NCBI RefSeq assembly: GCF_900108095.1
Contig: NZ_FNWL01000002.1
Location: forward strand, 1,082,691 to 1,146,690
Direction: 5' to 3'
DNA length: 64,000 nucleotides
Origin: Natronorubrum sediminis
Lineage (GTDB): Archaea; Halobacteriota; Halobacteria; Halobacteriales; Natrialbaceae
Numbering within the stretch: position 1 is the first letter of the stretch; each line of letters opens with the position of its first letter. The translations under genes and the position numbers were made by a program. The notes under the pieces are model-generated. The model did no database searches and had not been told where the DNA came from. It saw only the letters and a program-made list of their open reading frames with translations. This document shows positions 1 through 8,000 of the stretch, piece after piece.

Positions 1-84
1 TGTTCGTGCGAGCAGGACGCGTTTCGGATGTTCGTGCGAGCAGGACGCGTTTCGGATGTTCGTGCGAGCAGGACGCGTTTCGGA
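1..84. repeat. three tandem 28-bp direct repeats
   Basis: Three identical copies of a 28-bp unit lie head to tail at 1-28, 29-56 and 57-84 with no spacer. The unit begins TGTTCGTGCGAGCAGG and ends CGTTTCGGA. The array starts exactly at the window edge, so more copies may lie upstream. With no spacers this is a tandem repeat and not a CRISPR array. It could be a replication or protein-binding iteron or a slippage product; the sequence does not decide. Confidence 0.9.
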
Positions 85-104
85 GTGCGTACCGCGAAAG
101 CCCC

Positions 105-138
105 TGGGCCGCTCGAGTCACAGCCCTCGAGCGGCCCA
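105..138. other. perfect 13-bp inverted repeat
   Basis: TGGGCCGCTCGAG at 105-117 is the exact reverse complement of 126-138, separated by an 8-nt loop (TCACAGCC). A perfect 13-bp GC-rich stem is unlikely by chance at this spacing. It may act as an RNA hairpin near a transcript end or as a dyad binding site. There is no T-run immediately after it. Confidence 0.75.
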
Positions 139-263
139 GCCCCTTTCAGTCCCACCCGGCGGTGGTTGGTCGCCACTGCAGACACAACGCCGGCCGTTCC
201 ATACACCTGCGAGTAGAACACTGCGGAAGACACGCAGCATCCGCGAGCAAATCGAGCGGTTCA

Positions 264-302
264 CCGCCGGAGCGGGGTGAAACCCCGTGACGGCGGCCTT
301 TT
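264..302 (+). terminator. GC-rich hairpin followed by TTTT
   Basis: CCGCCG at 264-269 pairs with CGGCGG at 291-296. Inside it, after a 3-by-3 internal loop, CGGGGT at 273-278 pairs with ACCCCG at 282-287 around a GAA loop. The stem is followed by CC and four T residues (299-302). That layout resembles an intrinsic terminator on the plus strand for whatever lies left of the window. It could also be part of a longer structured RNA, because another hairpin follows directly. Confidence 0.5.
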
Positions 303-358
303 GGCATCGACGGGTTTTGCCGGGGTTGAGGCTGGCGTCGTAGACGCCAGCCGATGCC
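303..358. other. nested hairpin element
   Basis: An outer pairing of GGCATC (303-308) with GATGCC (353-358) encloses a perfect 10-bp stem, GGCTGGCGTC at 330-339 with GACGCCAGCC at 343-352, and a 3-nt loop. Two nested perfect pairings suggest a selected structure. Candidates are the end of an IS200/IS605-type element, a small RNA or a terminator for the converging stress-protein gene. No transposase is visible in the window. Confidence 0.5.
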
Positions 359-497
359 CCCAGTAAAAGAGGTTGCTGTGTTGAACGATCACTCCAGTCG
401 CGGATCGAACCGAACCTCGCGCGACATTCGTGCTATATATTCATCACGACACTTGGGAGAGATGCGCTGATTGGGTGGAAATCCTCCCTGTCGATAA

Positions 498-941
498 TTA
501 GCTCGAGTGAGCGCTCGAATTCGTAATGAACACGGGAATATCGCCGAATCTGACGATATGGTCCGTAGTGCTTCCGAGGGCCATCCGGTGGACTCCACCC
601 CGGCCGCGCGTCGCCATCACAACGAGGTCTGCGTCGACGTCGTCGGCGTACTCGAGCAGTTCGTCCTCCGGCGGCCCCTCGAGTACCGTCCCGGTCACCT
701 CGAGTTCGGAGGCGTCGGCCCGGTCGACGATCGCGTCGACGGCCTCCTGTGCTCGTTCGCCCATCGCCTCTTTTGCGCTCGCAGCGTCCCCCGGGAGCCG
801 AAGGTCGCTCAGCGGCCCGGTGTCGGCGACGCAGACGACGTGAACCGCCGCGTCGTGGATACTCGCGAGTTCGAGGCCAGTCTGGGCGGCGGCTTCGGCG
901 TGCTCGCTGCCGTCGGTCGGGAGCAAGATCGTGTCGAACAT
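498..941 (-). CDS. universal stress protein, UspA family
   Basis: The 147-residue product begins with the family hallmark MFDTILLPTDGS and ends with the nucleotide-binding region TRGRGGVHRMALGS followed by a final beta strand. Such proteins are soluble, dimeric and often ATP-binding, with regulatory or stress roles that are usually undefined. The first glycine of the G-x2-G-x9-G-S loop is alanine here, so ATP binding is plausible but not certain. The start is the ATG at 941: the frame stays open upstream, but only this start gives the canonical N-terminus. It lies about 100 bp downstream of the ABC ATPase gene on the same strand. Confidence 0.9.
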   Translation of the reverse strand: MFDTILLPTDGSEHAEAAAQTGLELASIHDAAVHVVCVADTGPLSDLRLPGDAASAKEAMGERAQEAVDAIVDRADASELEVTGTVLEGPPEDELLEYADDVDADLVVMATRGRGGVHRMALGSTTDHIVRFGDIPVFITNSSAHSS

Positions 942-1039
942 CGAGCGAACGTACGAGGAGTGCAGGCAAAGGTTTCCCGGAGCCGTGAGGTCACGAAATC
1001 TACCTGGTGCCACTATATCACGAACGCCATCCGGTGGCG

Positions 1040-1804
1040 TCAGGCCGCGTCCTCGAGGACGGATCGATACTGGGCGACGACGTCCGCGTCGGGAGAGCCG
1101 TCGTATCGAAGCTCGCCGTCGACGACGACGGTCAGGCGGTCGAACTGCTCGGCGAACGACGCCACGTTGTGCGTCGAGACGACGACCGTCCGGCCGTCCG
1201 CGCGATACTCCTCGAGAAAGCTCGTAATACGACGCCGCGAGTAGTCGTCGACGTCGGCCAACGGCTCGTCGAGCAAGAGGAACTGCGGGCGCTTGATCAG
1301 CGCCAACCCGAGGTCGAGTTTCGTGCGGAACCCGCCCGATAGCTCGTCGGCCCGACGGTCCGCAACGGGCTCGAGTCGGAGTTCCTCGAGTAGCGTCTCG
1401 AGCCACGAGTCGGGCGGCGGATCGTCGGCGAACCCCCGGAACACCTCGAGGTTCTCTCTGACCGTCAAGGCGGGGTAGAAACGGGGCTCCTGAAAGCTGT
1501 AGCCGACGGTCGCGTCTTCGGGAACCGATACTCGCCCGCTCGAGGGGCGAGTCAACCCGGCCAGTATCGCGAAGAGCGTCGTCTTGCCGGAGCCGTTCGG
1601 GCCGATGAGGCCGTGGAACGTGCCCGGGTGGATGGCGACGGAGAGATCCTCGAGCGCCGTCGTGTCGCCGTAGCGTTTCGTCACGTCGACGAGCGCGAGT
1701 GAGTCCGCCGAGGACGGAGACGAGGCTGTCGACTCCTGTGGCGCGTTTGGGTGCTCGGGCTGGTGATCCACGCTGTCGTCGTGTTCTGAGTGCGTGTCAC
1801 CCAC
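1040..1804 (-). CDS. ABC transporter ATP-binding protein
   Basis: This 254-residue cytoplasmic ATPase has Walker A GPNGSGKT (68-75), a Q-loop near 105, signature LSGG (155-158), Walker B LLLDEP (176-181) and an H-loop histidine near 212. About 35 residues of acidic, low-complexity sequence precede the ABC fold. It starts with GTG three bases after the permease stop, so the two are surely co-transcribed and probably form one transporter. The substrate is unknown. An ABC-2 permease partner points to export, for example of a drug, lipid or polysaccharide, but the sequence does not decide. Confidence 0.9.
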   Translation of the reverse strand: MGDTHSEHDDSVDHQPEHPNAPQESTASSPSSADSLALVDVTKRYGDTTALEDLSVAIHPGTFHGLIGPNGSGKTTLFAILAGLTRPSSGRVSVPEDATVGYSFQEPRFYPALTVRENLEVFRGFADDPPPDSWLETLLEELRLEPVADRRADELSGGFRTKLDLGLALIKRPQFLLLDEPLADVDDYSRRRITSFLEEYRADGRTVVVSTHNVASFAEQFDRLTVVVDGELRYDGSPDADVVAQYRSVLEDAA

Positions 1805-1807
1805 GAG

Positions 1808-2872
1808 CTATCGCCTCCGTTTGTAGACGACGAGTGCGAGTTGTAACGCGAGGAGCGACGCGACGGCGCTCACGGCCAGCCAGAGCAGGTGATCCGTGTA
1901 CAGCGAGACCGGCGCGTCTCGTATCATCGCGCTCCTGGTCGTCACCGTCGAGTAGTACGTCGGCAGGGCGCGGGAGATCGTCCCCTGTATCGACGAGAAG
2001 AAGCCAGTGGGGTAGACCAGACTCGAGAACCCGAAGACGGCGAGCGCGAGGCCGAGGTTGACGAACAGGGCGGCTTTTCGCAAACCGAGGGCGAACGTCA
2101 CGGCCAGTCCGAGCGCGGCCAGGTAGACGTAGGTGAGCCCAAAGGAGGCGATCGACAGCGCCGAGAGGAGCGTAATATCGTACTCGAGCCACGCGGCGAC
2201 GCCGGCGACCGTCGCGGCTGGAATCGCGAGCGCGAGGCCGTAGAACAGCAGCTTGCTCGCCACGACGGTCTCGAGGCGGGTTTCGGTCTGGAGACGGTCG
2301 AGGACGAGTCGCTCGGAGCGGACCTGATACGGCAGATAGACTAGCGCGAAGAGGGTGAGAAACGCGAACGCGCCCGTCGGAACGAGGAATTCGGCGAGCG
2401 TCCGTTCCTCGCCGATGGTCTCGTGCTCGACGGTGACGTCGGATTCGACCAGCGCGTCGAGTTCGGACTCGGCGACGCCGACGGTCTCGTTGACCGGCTC
2501 TTCGAACGGCACGAACGCGCGATCGGAGACGACCGTCACGTTCGCGTCCGTCTCCTCGTCCATCACGCCACCCGGAACGTGGACGACCAGATAGACCTCC
2601 TCGCGCTGGAGTCCATCTCGAGCCTCCGCTGGGGAGTCGTACTCGACTGGCGACGTGAACCCGGCCATACCGGCTTCGGCGATGGCGACATCGTCCTCGG
2701 TCGCGTCGTCCTCGGCGACGACGCCGACCGGCACGTCGCGCGGAATCGTCTGTTCGAAAACGGCCGTGCCAGCGACGATGCCACCGGGGAGCAACACGAG
2801 CAAAATGACGATCAAACCCAGATTCCGTCTGGCGGTGATCGCTTCCGTTCGAAGCAACGCGACCAGATCCAC
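1808..2872 (-). CDS. ABC-2 type transporter permease
   Basis: The 354-residue membrane protein has a first transmembrane helix at about 17-39, a large external domain to about 160, then five further hydrophobic helices in the C-terminal half. This is the ABC-2 permease layout. It starts with GTG, six bases after the upstream lipoprotein stop, and is followed after 3 nt by its ATPase. The gene order lipoprotein, permease, ATPase suggests one exporter operon with an externally anchored accessory lipoprotein. The transported molecule cannot be read from the sequence. Confidence 0.85.
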   Translation of the reverse strand: MDLVALLRTEAITARRNLGLIVILLVLLPGGIVAGTAVFEQTIPRDVPVGVVAEDDATEDDVAIAEAGMAGFTSPVEYDSPAEARDGLQREEVYLVVHVPGGVMDEETDANVTVVSDRAFVPFEEPVNETVGVAESELDALVESDVTVEHETIGEERTLAEFLVPTGAFAFLTLFALVYLPYQVRSERLVLDRLQTETRLETVVASKLLFYGLALAIPAATVAGVAAWLEYDITLLSALSIASFGLTYVYLAALGLAVTFALGLRKAALFVNLGLALAVFGFSSLVYPTGFFSSIQGTISRALPTYYSTVTTRSAMIRDAPVSLYTDHLLWLAVSAVASLLALQLALVVYKRRR

Positions 2873-2878
2873 TCGCGC

Positions 2879-3958
2879 TCACACTCCCTCGAGCACGGCG
2901 AGTAACGCGGCGACCGCGTCGGCGTCGCCCTGATAGACGATCGAAACGACCGTCTCCTCGCGCTCGAGCGTAGCCTCGTCGGACGCGTCGCTCAGTTCGT
3001 CGTCCAGTTCCCCGAGCGCCGAGAGCCCACCCTGCAGGACGGTCTCGAGTTGTTCGGCGTCGCTGTCGTCGTCGACGTGAAAGTCGAGTTCGAGGTCGAC
3101 CGTCTCGTCGTCGATCGTGTCGTACTGGAGGCCGATGGCGTCGATTTCCTCGAAAATATCGTCGTTACCGCCGGCGAGAAACGCAAATTCGTCCGGAAGC
3201 GGCGAGCCGTCGGGCACGGCGGCGACTGTGACGGGACCGTCGTTGGCACCGTCGTACGCGCTCCGGATCGAGCCCGAAATCGCCTCCTCGTCCCCGGCGT
3301 GGGTCTCGAGTGCCGCGTCGACACCATCCTCGTCACCGACGACGTATCGGCCGTCACCGAGAACGCCGAGAACGGGTGGCTCGTCGCCGCCTCCGTCTCC
3401 GTCTCCACCGTCACCGTCACCGTTCGCGACCGACACCGGTTCGTAGCGCTCGGCGTCGCCCCCGGCGGACTCGGATTCGTACTCGAGGTCGGTCGTCTCC
3501 TCGAGCGACGCGACGACGTCGTCCTCGCTCCAGTCGCCGTCGACGATGATGGTTTCTTGGGCTGCCGCCGCTGCTACCTCCTCCTCGGTGGCGTCGCTCG
3601 AGATTGCGTCGACGTCGCCGAAGAGGACCACTTCGTTCGCCTCGAGCGGATCGAGGCCGGTTCGATCTTCGAAGGCGACGATCGCCTCCGTCGCACGCTC
3701 GGAACCGAACGCGTCGAGGCCCTCGAGTGCCGACTCGAGGTCCGTTTCGCTCGCCTCGCCGTCTGCAACGGCCTCGACGTCGAGATGGGCGAGCAGCGTC
3801 GTTTCGCCGGGGACGGCGTCGACGAGCGAGGACGCAGCGTCCGTGTTGTCGAGAAAGCCGGTACAGCCCGCCGTCGCGGTGATCGCCGCGGCGCTCGCGG
3901 CGAGGAGCGACCGTCTCGAGAGGGAGGCGTCACGGGCCCGTTCCGAGGGAGTCAACAT
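2879..3958 (-). CDS. Tat-exported lipoprotein of unknown function
   Basis: The N-terminus carries a twin-arginine signal (SRRSLLAASAA) and a lipobox ending in TAGC, so the mature protein is probably lipid-anchored outside the cell. The remainder is very acidic, with a Gly/Asp-rich linker around the middle (GDGDGGDGDGGGDEP). I recognise no catalytic motif. The ATG at 3958 is preferred over an upstream in-frame GTG because it gives a signal peptide of normal length. The stop lies 6 bp before the ABC permease start, so this is the first gene of the transporter operon. It might be a solute-facing or regulatory component. Confidence 0.8.
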   Translation of the reverse strand: MLTPSERARDASLSRRSLLAASAAAITATAGCTGFLDNTDAASSLVDAVPGETTLLAHLDVEAVADGEASETDLESALEGLDAFGSERATEAIVAFEDRTGLDPLEANEVVLFGDVDAISSDATEEEVAAAAAQETIIVDGDWSEDDVVASLEETTDLEYESESAGGDAERYEPVSVANGDGDGGDGDGGGDEPPVLGVLGDGRYVVGDEDGVDAALETHAGDEEAISGSIRSAYDGANDGPVTVAAVPDGSPLPDEFAFLAGGNDDIFEEIDAIGLQYDTIDDETVDLELDFHVDDDSDAEQLETVLQGGLSALGELDDELSDASDEATLEREETVVSIVYQGDADAVAALLAVLEGV

Positions 3959-4073
3959 ATTGGCATGTCTCGGCGCCACAGACCATTAACGGTTCGCCCG
4001 TAAGCGGCCGTTTCAGTCCGCATTCGTGGTGAGTCAACGCTCGATGAAAGAGTGTCAGAGGCGACGTTCGCTT

Positions 4074-5303
4074 TCAGCGCAGTTGCTGTTTCGCGAACCG
4101 GGCGAGCAGTGGTACGTCGCTGGGGCTGAGCAGTTTCAAAATGGCACGGAGGCTCCCGCTGTTAGCCTTCGCGAGCGTCTCTTCGTTCAGACGATTCAGG
4201 TCGGCCATGAATTTGTCGTAGCGCTCGTTCGAGGCGAGATAGAGCAGTTGGGTCATGTGCTGGCGTTTCTTGACGGCGGGCGCGACATCCCGGTGCCAGA
4301 GCGTCTCGTAAACCTCGAGATTCTCCGCCGACGGTTCGATCTGACCGTGTTTGAGACAGGCGTCTGCGGCGACTGCAGCGACGCGTGCGGATTGCATGCC
4401 CTTGTTGATCCCCTCACCCCAGAGCGGGTCGATCGTCGGGACGGTGTCGCCGATGGCCATGAACCGGTCGGTGTGTATCTGGCCCGGCGGCTGGATGTGC
4501 GCGGAGCCTCGGTGTTGCTTGCCCTCGAGTCGCTCGGCGTTTTCGAATCGCGGATCCGTCTCGAGCCAGTGATCGAGGTAGTCGTCGATCGCAAAGTCGT
4601 CTCGTGCGTACTGGTTGTGACTGCCGTTCTGGATGTAACAGAGGCCGACCTTGGCGGTATCCTCGCCGGTGTGGAAGATCCAGGAGTAGCCGCCGGGAGC
4701 GATTTCGTGGTCGAGTCGGAGCATCATCGCGTCGTGGAGGTCGGCGAATCCGGGGCGGTCGATGTCGATGCCCTCGAACTCGTACTCGATGCCGATCGCG
4801 TGGTTCTCGCGCTCGAGTTCGACGACGTCGAGTTGTTTCGCGAGCGGTGCGGCGGGCCCCGTCGCGTCGATGACGATGTCGCCGTAGACTTCCTGGTCGC
4901 CGTTGTACGTGACGCCGACGATCTCGCCGTTTTCCATGATCGGGCCCGTTACGCGGGCGTCGAATCGATACTCTGCACCCTCGGCCCGGCTGTCTTCGAC
5001 GAGGAATCGCTTGAAGTCGGCGAACTCGAGGACGGCACCGGGTTGTTCGCGAACGTAGTAGTTGGTCGGGGACTCGAGGACGACGTTCTCAGTGTACTGC
5101 ATGACGACATCGTCGGGGATCCCGAAGGAGGCCATCATGGACGGGAACGTCCCCGCAGTTGACTTGTTACTCTGGCGCGGGAACCCGTCCTCGGATTCGG
5201 TCTCGAGAACGACGACCTCGTAGCCACGGGTAGCGAGGTCGCGAGCACACTGGCCGCCCGCTGGACCAGCACCTGCGATAACCACGTCGTAGCGGTTGTT
5301 CAT
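4074..5303 (-). CDS. geranylgeranyl reductase family flavoprotein, probable archaeal lipid saturase
   Basis: The 409-residue protein has an N-terminal FAD dinucleotide fold (GAGPAG, 11-16), an ATGP segment at 147-150 and the second FAD contact AIGD at 283-286 followed by GEGINKGM. The segment QSNKSTAGTFPSMM is typical of archaeal geranylgeranyl reductases, which saturate the isoprenoid chains of membrane lipids. It is therefore a good candidate for digeranylgeranylglycerophospholipid reductase, although other members of this family reduce different polyprenyls. A second, more divergent relative lies at 47533-49020. The gene appears to have its own promoter. Confidence 0.75.
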   Translation of the reverse strand: MNNRYDVVIAGAGPAGGQCARDLATRGYEVVVLETESEDGFPRQSNKSTAGTFPSMMASFGIPDDVVMQYTENVVLESPTNYYVREQPGAVLEFADFKRFLVEDSRAEGAEYRFDARVTGPIMENGEIVGVTYNGDQEVYGDIVIDATGPAAPLAKQLDVVELERENHAIGIEYEFEGIDIDRPGFADLHDAMMLRLDHEIAPGGYSWIFHTGEDTAKVGLCYIQNGSHNQYARDDFAIDDYLDHWLETDPRFENAERLEGKQHRGSAHIQPPGQIHTDRFMAIGDTVPTIDPLWGEGINKGMQSARVAAVAADACLKHGQIEPSAENLEVYETLWHRDVAPAVKKRQHMTQLLYLASNERYDKFMADLNRLNEETLAKANSGSLRAILKLLSPSDVPLLARFAKQQLR

Positions 5304-5330
5304 ACCGCGAGACTGTTTCGAAGCCTCATT

Positions 5331-5340
5331 AGTTTATTCA
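5331..5340 (-). promoter_or_regulatory. TATA-like element of the reductase gene
   Basis: On the minus strand the sequence TGAATAAACT lies about 28-37 nt upstream of the reductase ATG at 5303, inside otherwise GC-rich DNA. That spacing fits a haloarchaeal TATA box driving a transcript with little or no leader. Confidence 0.45.
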
Positions 5341-5584
5341 GTTCCGACGGAGAGACTGATCGTTCACACATACCATCTCGGAGATGCGGAACCGTACTAT
5401 CGACCTCTCCGCGTATCCGGACTCGTCGGTGCGACGGTTCCGCTGCCCCTAATTCGACGGTCGAGCGTCTCGACGACATCGCTCTCTGAGTCGGGTAGTC
5501 GGTTACCTCGGACGGACGGGCTGCTCGAGTGTCACCGACGGATCGTCTACGCACTCGACGACGAGTACGGCTCACCAGTATCGC

Positions 5585-5995
5585 TCAGCGAACGATCGTC
5601 ACGGGGGCGGGTGCCCGGCGTGCGATTTGTTCGGCGACGCTCCCCAACAGGACGCGAGAGACGCCCGATCGGCCGTGACTGCCGACGACGACGCGATCGA
5701 CATCGTGCTCGCTAACGTAGGTGACCACGGACGATGCCGGCGGACCAACCAGGAGTTCTGTCCGCACCTGTTGTGGACGGTCGGCCACCCGATCACGGAC
5801 TTGCTCGAGCAACGCCTCGCCGTGTTCGCGAAGCCGTTCTTGCATCGAGTCCGTCCCGAAGTGGGCGAATTCACCGTAGCCACTCTGACTGGGGTCGACG
5901 GCGTGGACGACGACGATGTCGTCGGCTTCCTCGAGCGCGTACTCGAGTGCTGCCCATCCGGGTTCGGAGTCGTCGAGTGCCACCAGCAACACCAT
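5585..5995 (-). CDS. universal stress protein, UspA family
   Basis: The 136-residue protein starts MVLLVALDDSEPG and carries a complete ATP-binding loop, G-x2-G-x9-G-S in GSHGRSGVSRVLLGS, near the C-terminus. Unlike the stress protein at 498-941, all loop glycines are present, so nucleotide binding is likely. The ATG at 5995 is chosen because it gives the conserved family N-terminus; the upstream extension is Arg-rich and unlike a haloarchaeal protein. It is divergent from the NrfD-type gene at 6199, and the 200-bp gap may hold promoters for both. Confidence 0.88.
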   Translation of the reverse strand: MVLLVALDDSEPGWAALEYALEEADDIVVVHAVDPSQSGYGEFAHFGTDSMQERLREHGEALLEQVRDRVADRPQQVRTELLVGPPASSVVTYVSEHDVDRVVVGSHGRSGVSRVLLGSVAEQIARRAPAPVTIVR

Positions 5996-6198
5996 GTTGA
6001 ATGAGTAGTAACGAGTATACTTGAGTCCCTTGGTAGCATTGGTCACAGTTGCGCGTCCGGAGACGTGACGAGTACGAATAACGGAGTGACGAGTGCGAAC
6101 TCCGGAGGTGGAGAGACGACGACGCGCGCTTCGTGCTTGCATGACCAACGGATGGAATCACACCAATCGCAAGAGTATGTTTGTGAAGTTCAACCACG

Positions 6199-7548
6199 AT
6201 GAGCACGAAAACGCCACGGAAGGCCGACATTCTTCGACCGATACAGAACACGTCGACGACCTACTTCGTGTTAGTTGCCGTTGCCGGGCTAGCGTTCGCC
6301 CTCTTTCTCGTCGGGTGGATCTACCAGCTCTATCAGGGAATGGTCGTTACGGGACTCTCGGATTGGGGATCCGGTGGCGGCGTGACGTGGGGCGTCTACA
6401 TCGGCGCGTTCATCTGGTGGGTCGGCATCGCCCACGGCGGGATCATCCTCTCCGCTGCGGTTCGGTTGCTCGGCATGGAGCGGTACATGCCGGTCGCTCG
6501 CCTCGCCGAGTTGTTGACCCTCGCCGGCCTCTCCGCGGCTGGCTTCTTCATCGTCGTCCACCTCGGCCGACCAGATCGGATGGTCACGAGCGTCCTCGGT
6601 CACTACCACATCACCGTTCACGCGTCACCGCTGGTGTGGGACGTGACCGTCATCACGGCCTACTTCGTGTTGACGGCGACGTACCTCGCGTTGACGATTA
6701 GATACGACGTGAGTCGGTTACGCGACGACCTGCCAGACACCCTCGATCCAATTTACTCGCTCGTGACGTTCGGCTACACCGAGGCGGAAGACGAAGTCGT
6801 CCAGCGAATGGTGTGGTGGCTCGCCCTCGCGATCATCATCATGGCGCCACTCCTGCTCCACGGCGGCGTGATCCCGTGGCTGTTCGCCGTGATCCCGGCG
6901 ATACCCGGCTGGTTCGGTGCCGTCCAGGGCCCACAGTTCCTGACCATCGCCCTCACCTCCGCGATCAGCGGCGTCATCCTCCTCTCGTTCGCGTTCCGGC
7001 GGGCCTACGATTGGGACCACATCATCACCGACGACATCTTCCGCGGCCTGCTCCTCTGGCTCGGCTTCTTCAGCCTCCTCTTTCTCTGGCTCCAGTTGCA
7101 ACAGCGAGTGACCGGCGGGTTCGCCGCGCCGACCGACACCGCACAGATTTCGGCCGCCACGCTCGAGCACCCGATCTACATCGTCTCGATGGGTCTCGTC
7201 GCCGTCGTGCTCGCGTTTATCTTCGCGCAGGCAATCCGCCCGGCGCTGTTCACCAAGGGTCGAGCCGTCGTCGCCGGCCTCGCGGTGCTCACGGCCACGT
7301 TGCTCGAGAAAATCCTCTTCGTCGTCGAGGGGTTCATGTACCCGACGTTCGACATCTACGGCGCGACCCCCGGCGAGTACTTCCCGAGTTTTATCGAGTT
7401 CGCGTCGATCACCGGAACGATCGGCATGGTAATGTTGTTCTTCTTGCTCGTCGCAAAAGTCATCCCGGTCGTCGAACTCCACGCGATCGAACACCTCCAA
7501 GAACGCGACCACGGCCACGAGCGCGAGCAGATCACGCACGACGATTAG
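6199..7548 (+). CDS. NrfD/PsrC-type membrane quinone-interacting subunit, orphan
   Basis: The 449-residue protein has about ten hydrophobic helices and the NrfD-family signature around GVYIGAFIWWVGIAHGG and HLGRPDR. In known complexes such subunits sit in the membrane, bind (mena)quinone and exchange electrons with a ferredoxin-like partner. No iron-sulfur or molybdopterin subunit is next to it: the neighbours are a stress protein and an acyl-CoA-synthetase-like gene. It is also longer than the NrfD protein at 55923-57044. It may assemble with subunits encoded elsewhere or serve in an alternative quinone-oxidoreductase complex. Confidence 0.85.
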   Translation: MSTKTPRKADILRPIQNTSTTYFVLVAVAGLAFALFLVGWIYQLYQGMVVTGLSDWGSGGGVTWGVYIGAFIWWVGIAHGGIILSAAVRLLGMERYMPVARLAELLTLAGLSAAGFFIVVHLGRPDRMVTSVLGHYHITVHASPLVWDVTVITAYFVLTATYLALTIRYDVSRLRDDLPDTLDPIYSLVTFGYTEAEDEVVQRMVWWLALAIIIMAPLLLHGGVIPWLFAVIPAIPGWFGAVQGPQFLTIALTSAISGVILLSFAFRRAYDWDHIITDDIFRGLLLWLGFFSLLFLWLQLQQRVTGGFAAPTDTAQISAATLEHPIYIVSMGLVAVVLAFIFAQAIRPALFTKGRAVVAGLAVLTATLLEKILFVVEGFMYPTFDIYGATPGEYFPSFIEFASITGTIGMVMLFFLLVAKVIPVVELHAIEHLQERDHGHEREQITHDD

Positions 7549-7629
7549 GCCAAGTGTATCGACTATTTGATGGTTGAGCCGGCACCGTCGTCAACGGTAG
7601 CGTCGTCGGGCCCGACGCCATTCGACGAT

Positions 7630-7634
7630 AAAAA
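7630..7634 (-). terminator. T-run after the small minus-strand gene
   Basis: On the minus strand five T residues occur about 30 bp beyond the stop codon of the 47-residue gene. Archaeal termination commonly uses such runs without a stem. Confidence 0.3.
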
Positions 7635-7663
7635 CGAGTCGAGGTCGTTCGGGACGGTCACCC

Positions 7664-7807
7664 TCAGATGCCTTCCTGCAAGAATCTGCCTTCGGTCTCG
7701 TAGATGGACACCAGTTCCTCGATGAACTCCTCGTGGGTTTCGTCCTCCTCAAGGTGACCGTCGAGTCGCTCCTTCAGGTCGTCGCTAATTTCGATGGTGT
7801 GAGTCAT
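7664..7807 (-). CDS. small acidic protein, possible antitoxin-like fold
   Basis: The 47-residue protein (MTHTIEISDDLKERLDGHL at its start) has one beta strand followed by two predicted helices, a layout like small ribbon-helix-helix or VapB-type proteins and like a small family widespread in haloarchaea. The composition is strongly acidic, as expected for the host. The ATG at 7807 is chosen because upstream sequence in frame is Arg-rich and lacks haloarchaeal bias. No toxin gene is adjacent, so an antitoxin role is only a possibility. Confidence 0.7.
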   Translation of the reverse strand: MTHTIEISDDLKERLDGHLEEDETHEEFIEELVSIYETEGRFLQEGI

Positions 7808-8000
7808 GGTGGAGCGCGTCGTCACCTTCCACGCGAGCCACGAGCAAATACGTCGGGCGCGCAATTGCAGCGTTTGCACGTCGATCCGTCTGCTGGCGGT
7901 CGGCGGCCACCTCGAGACGTGATGACCGCCAGCGGCGACGATTTTCCGGTGGAATTCGTTCGACGCAATTACTTTGTGTTCGTTCGTGATTGTCGTGTCT

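Larger units (their letters stand above)
85..497. other. non-coding stretch rich in hairpins
   Basis: I see no convincing gene between the tandem repeats and the end of the stress-protein gene. The short open frames here lack the acidic composition of neighbouring genes and overlap each other. What stands out is secondary structure: one 13-bp perfect inverted repeat and two further hairpins, annotated separately. The stretch may be a downstream untranslated region, the end of a mobile element or a small RNA locus. Confidence 0.5.

Noticed and set aside
1-84. CRISPR array
   Set aside because: The 28-bp units follow each other with no spacers.
5300-5575. 91-codon minus-strand frame between the reductase and the stress protein
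   Set aside because: It is Arg-rich, overlaps the promoter of the reductase gene and shows no family features.
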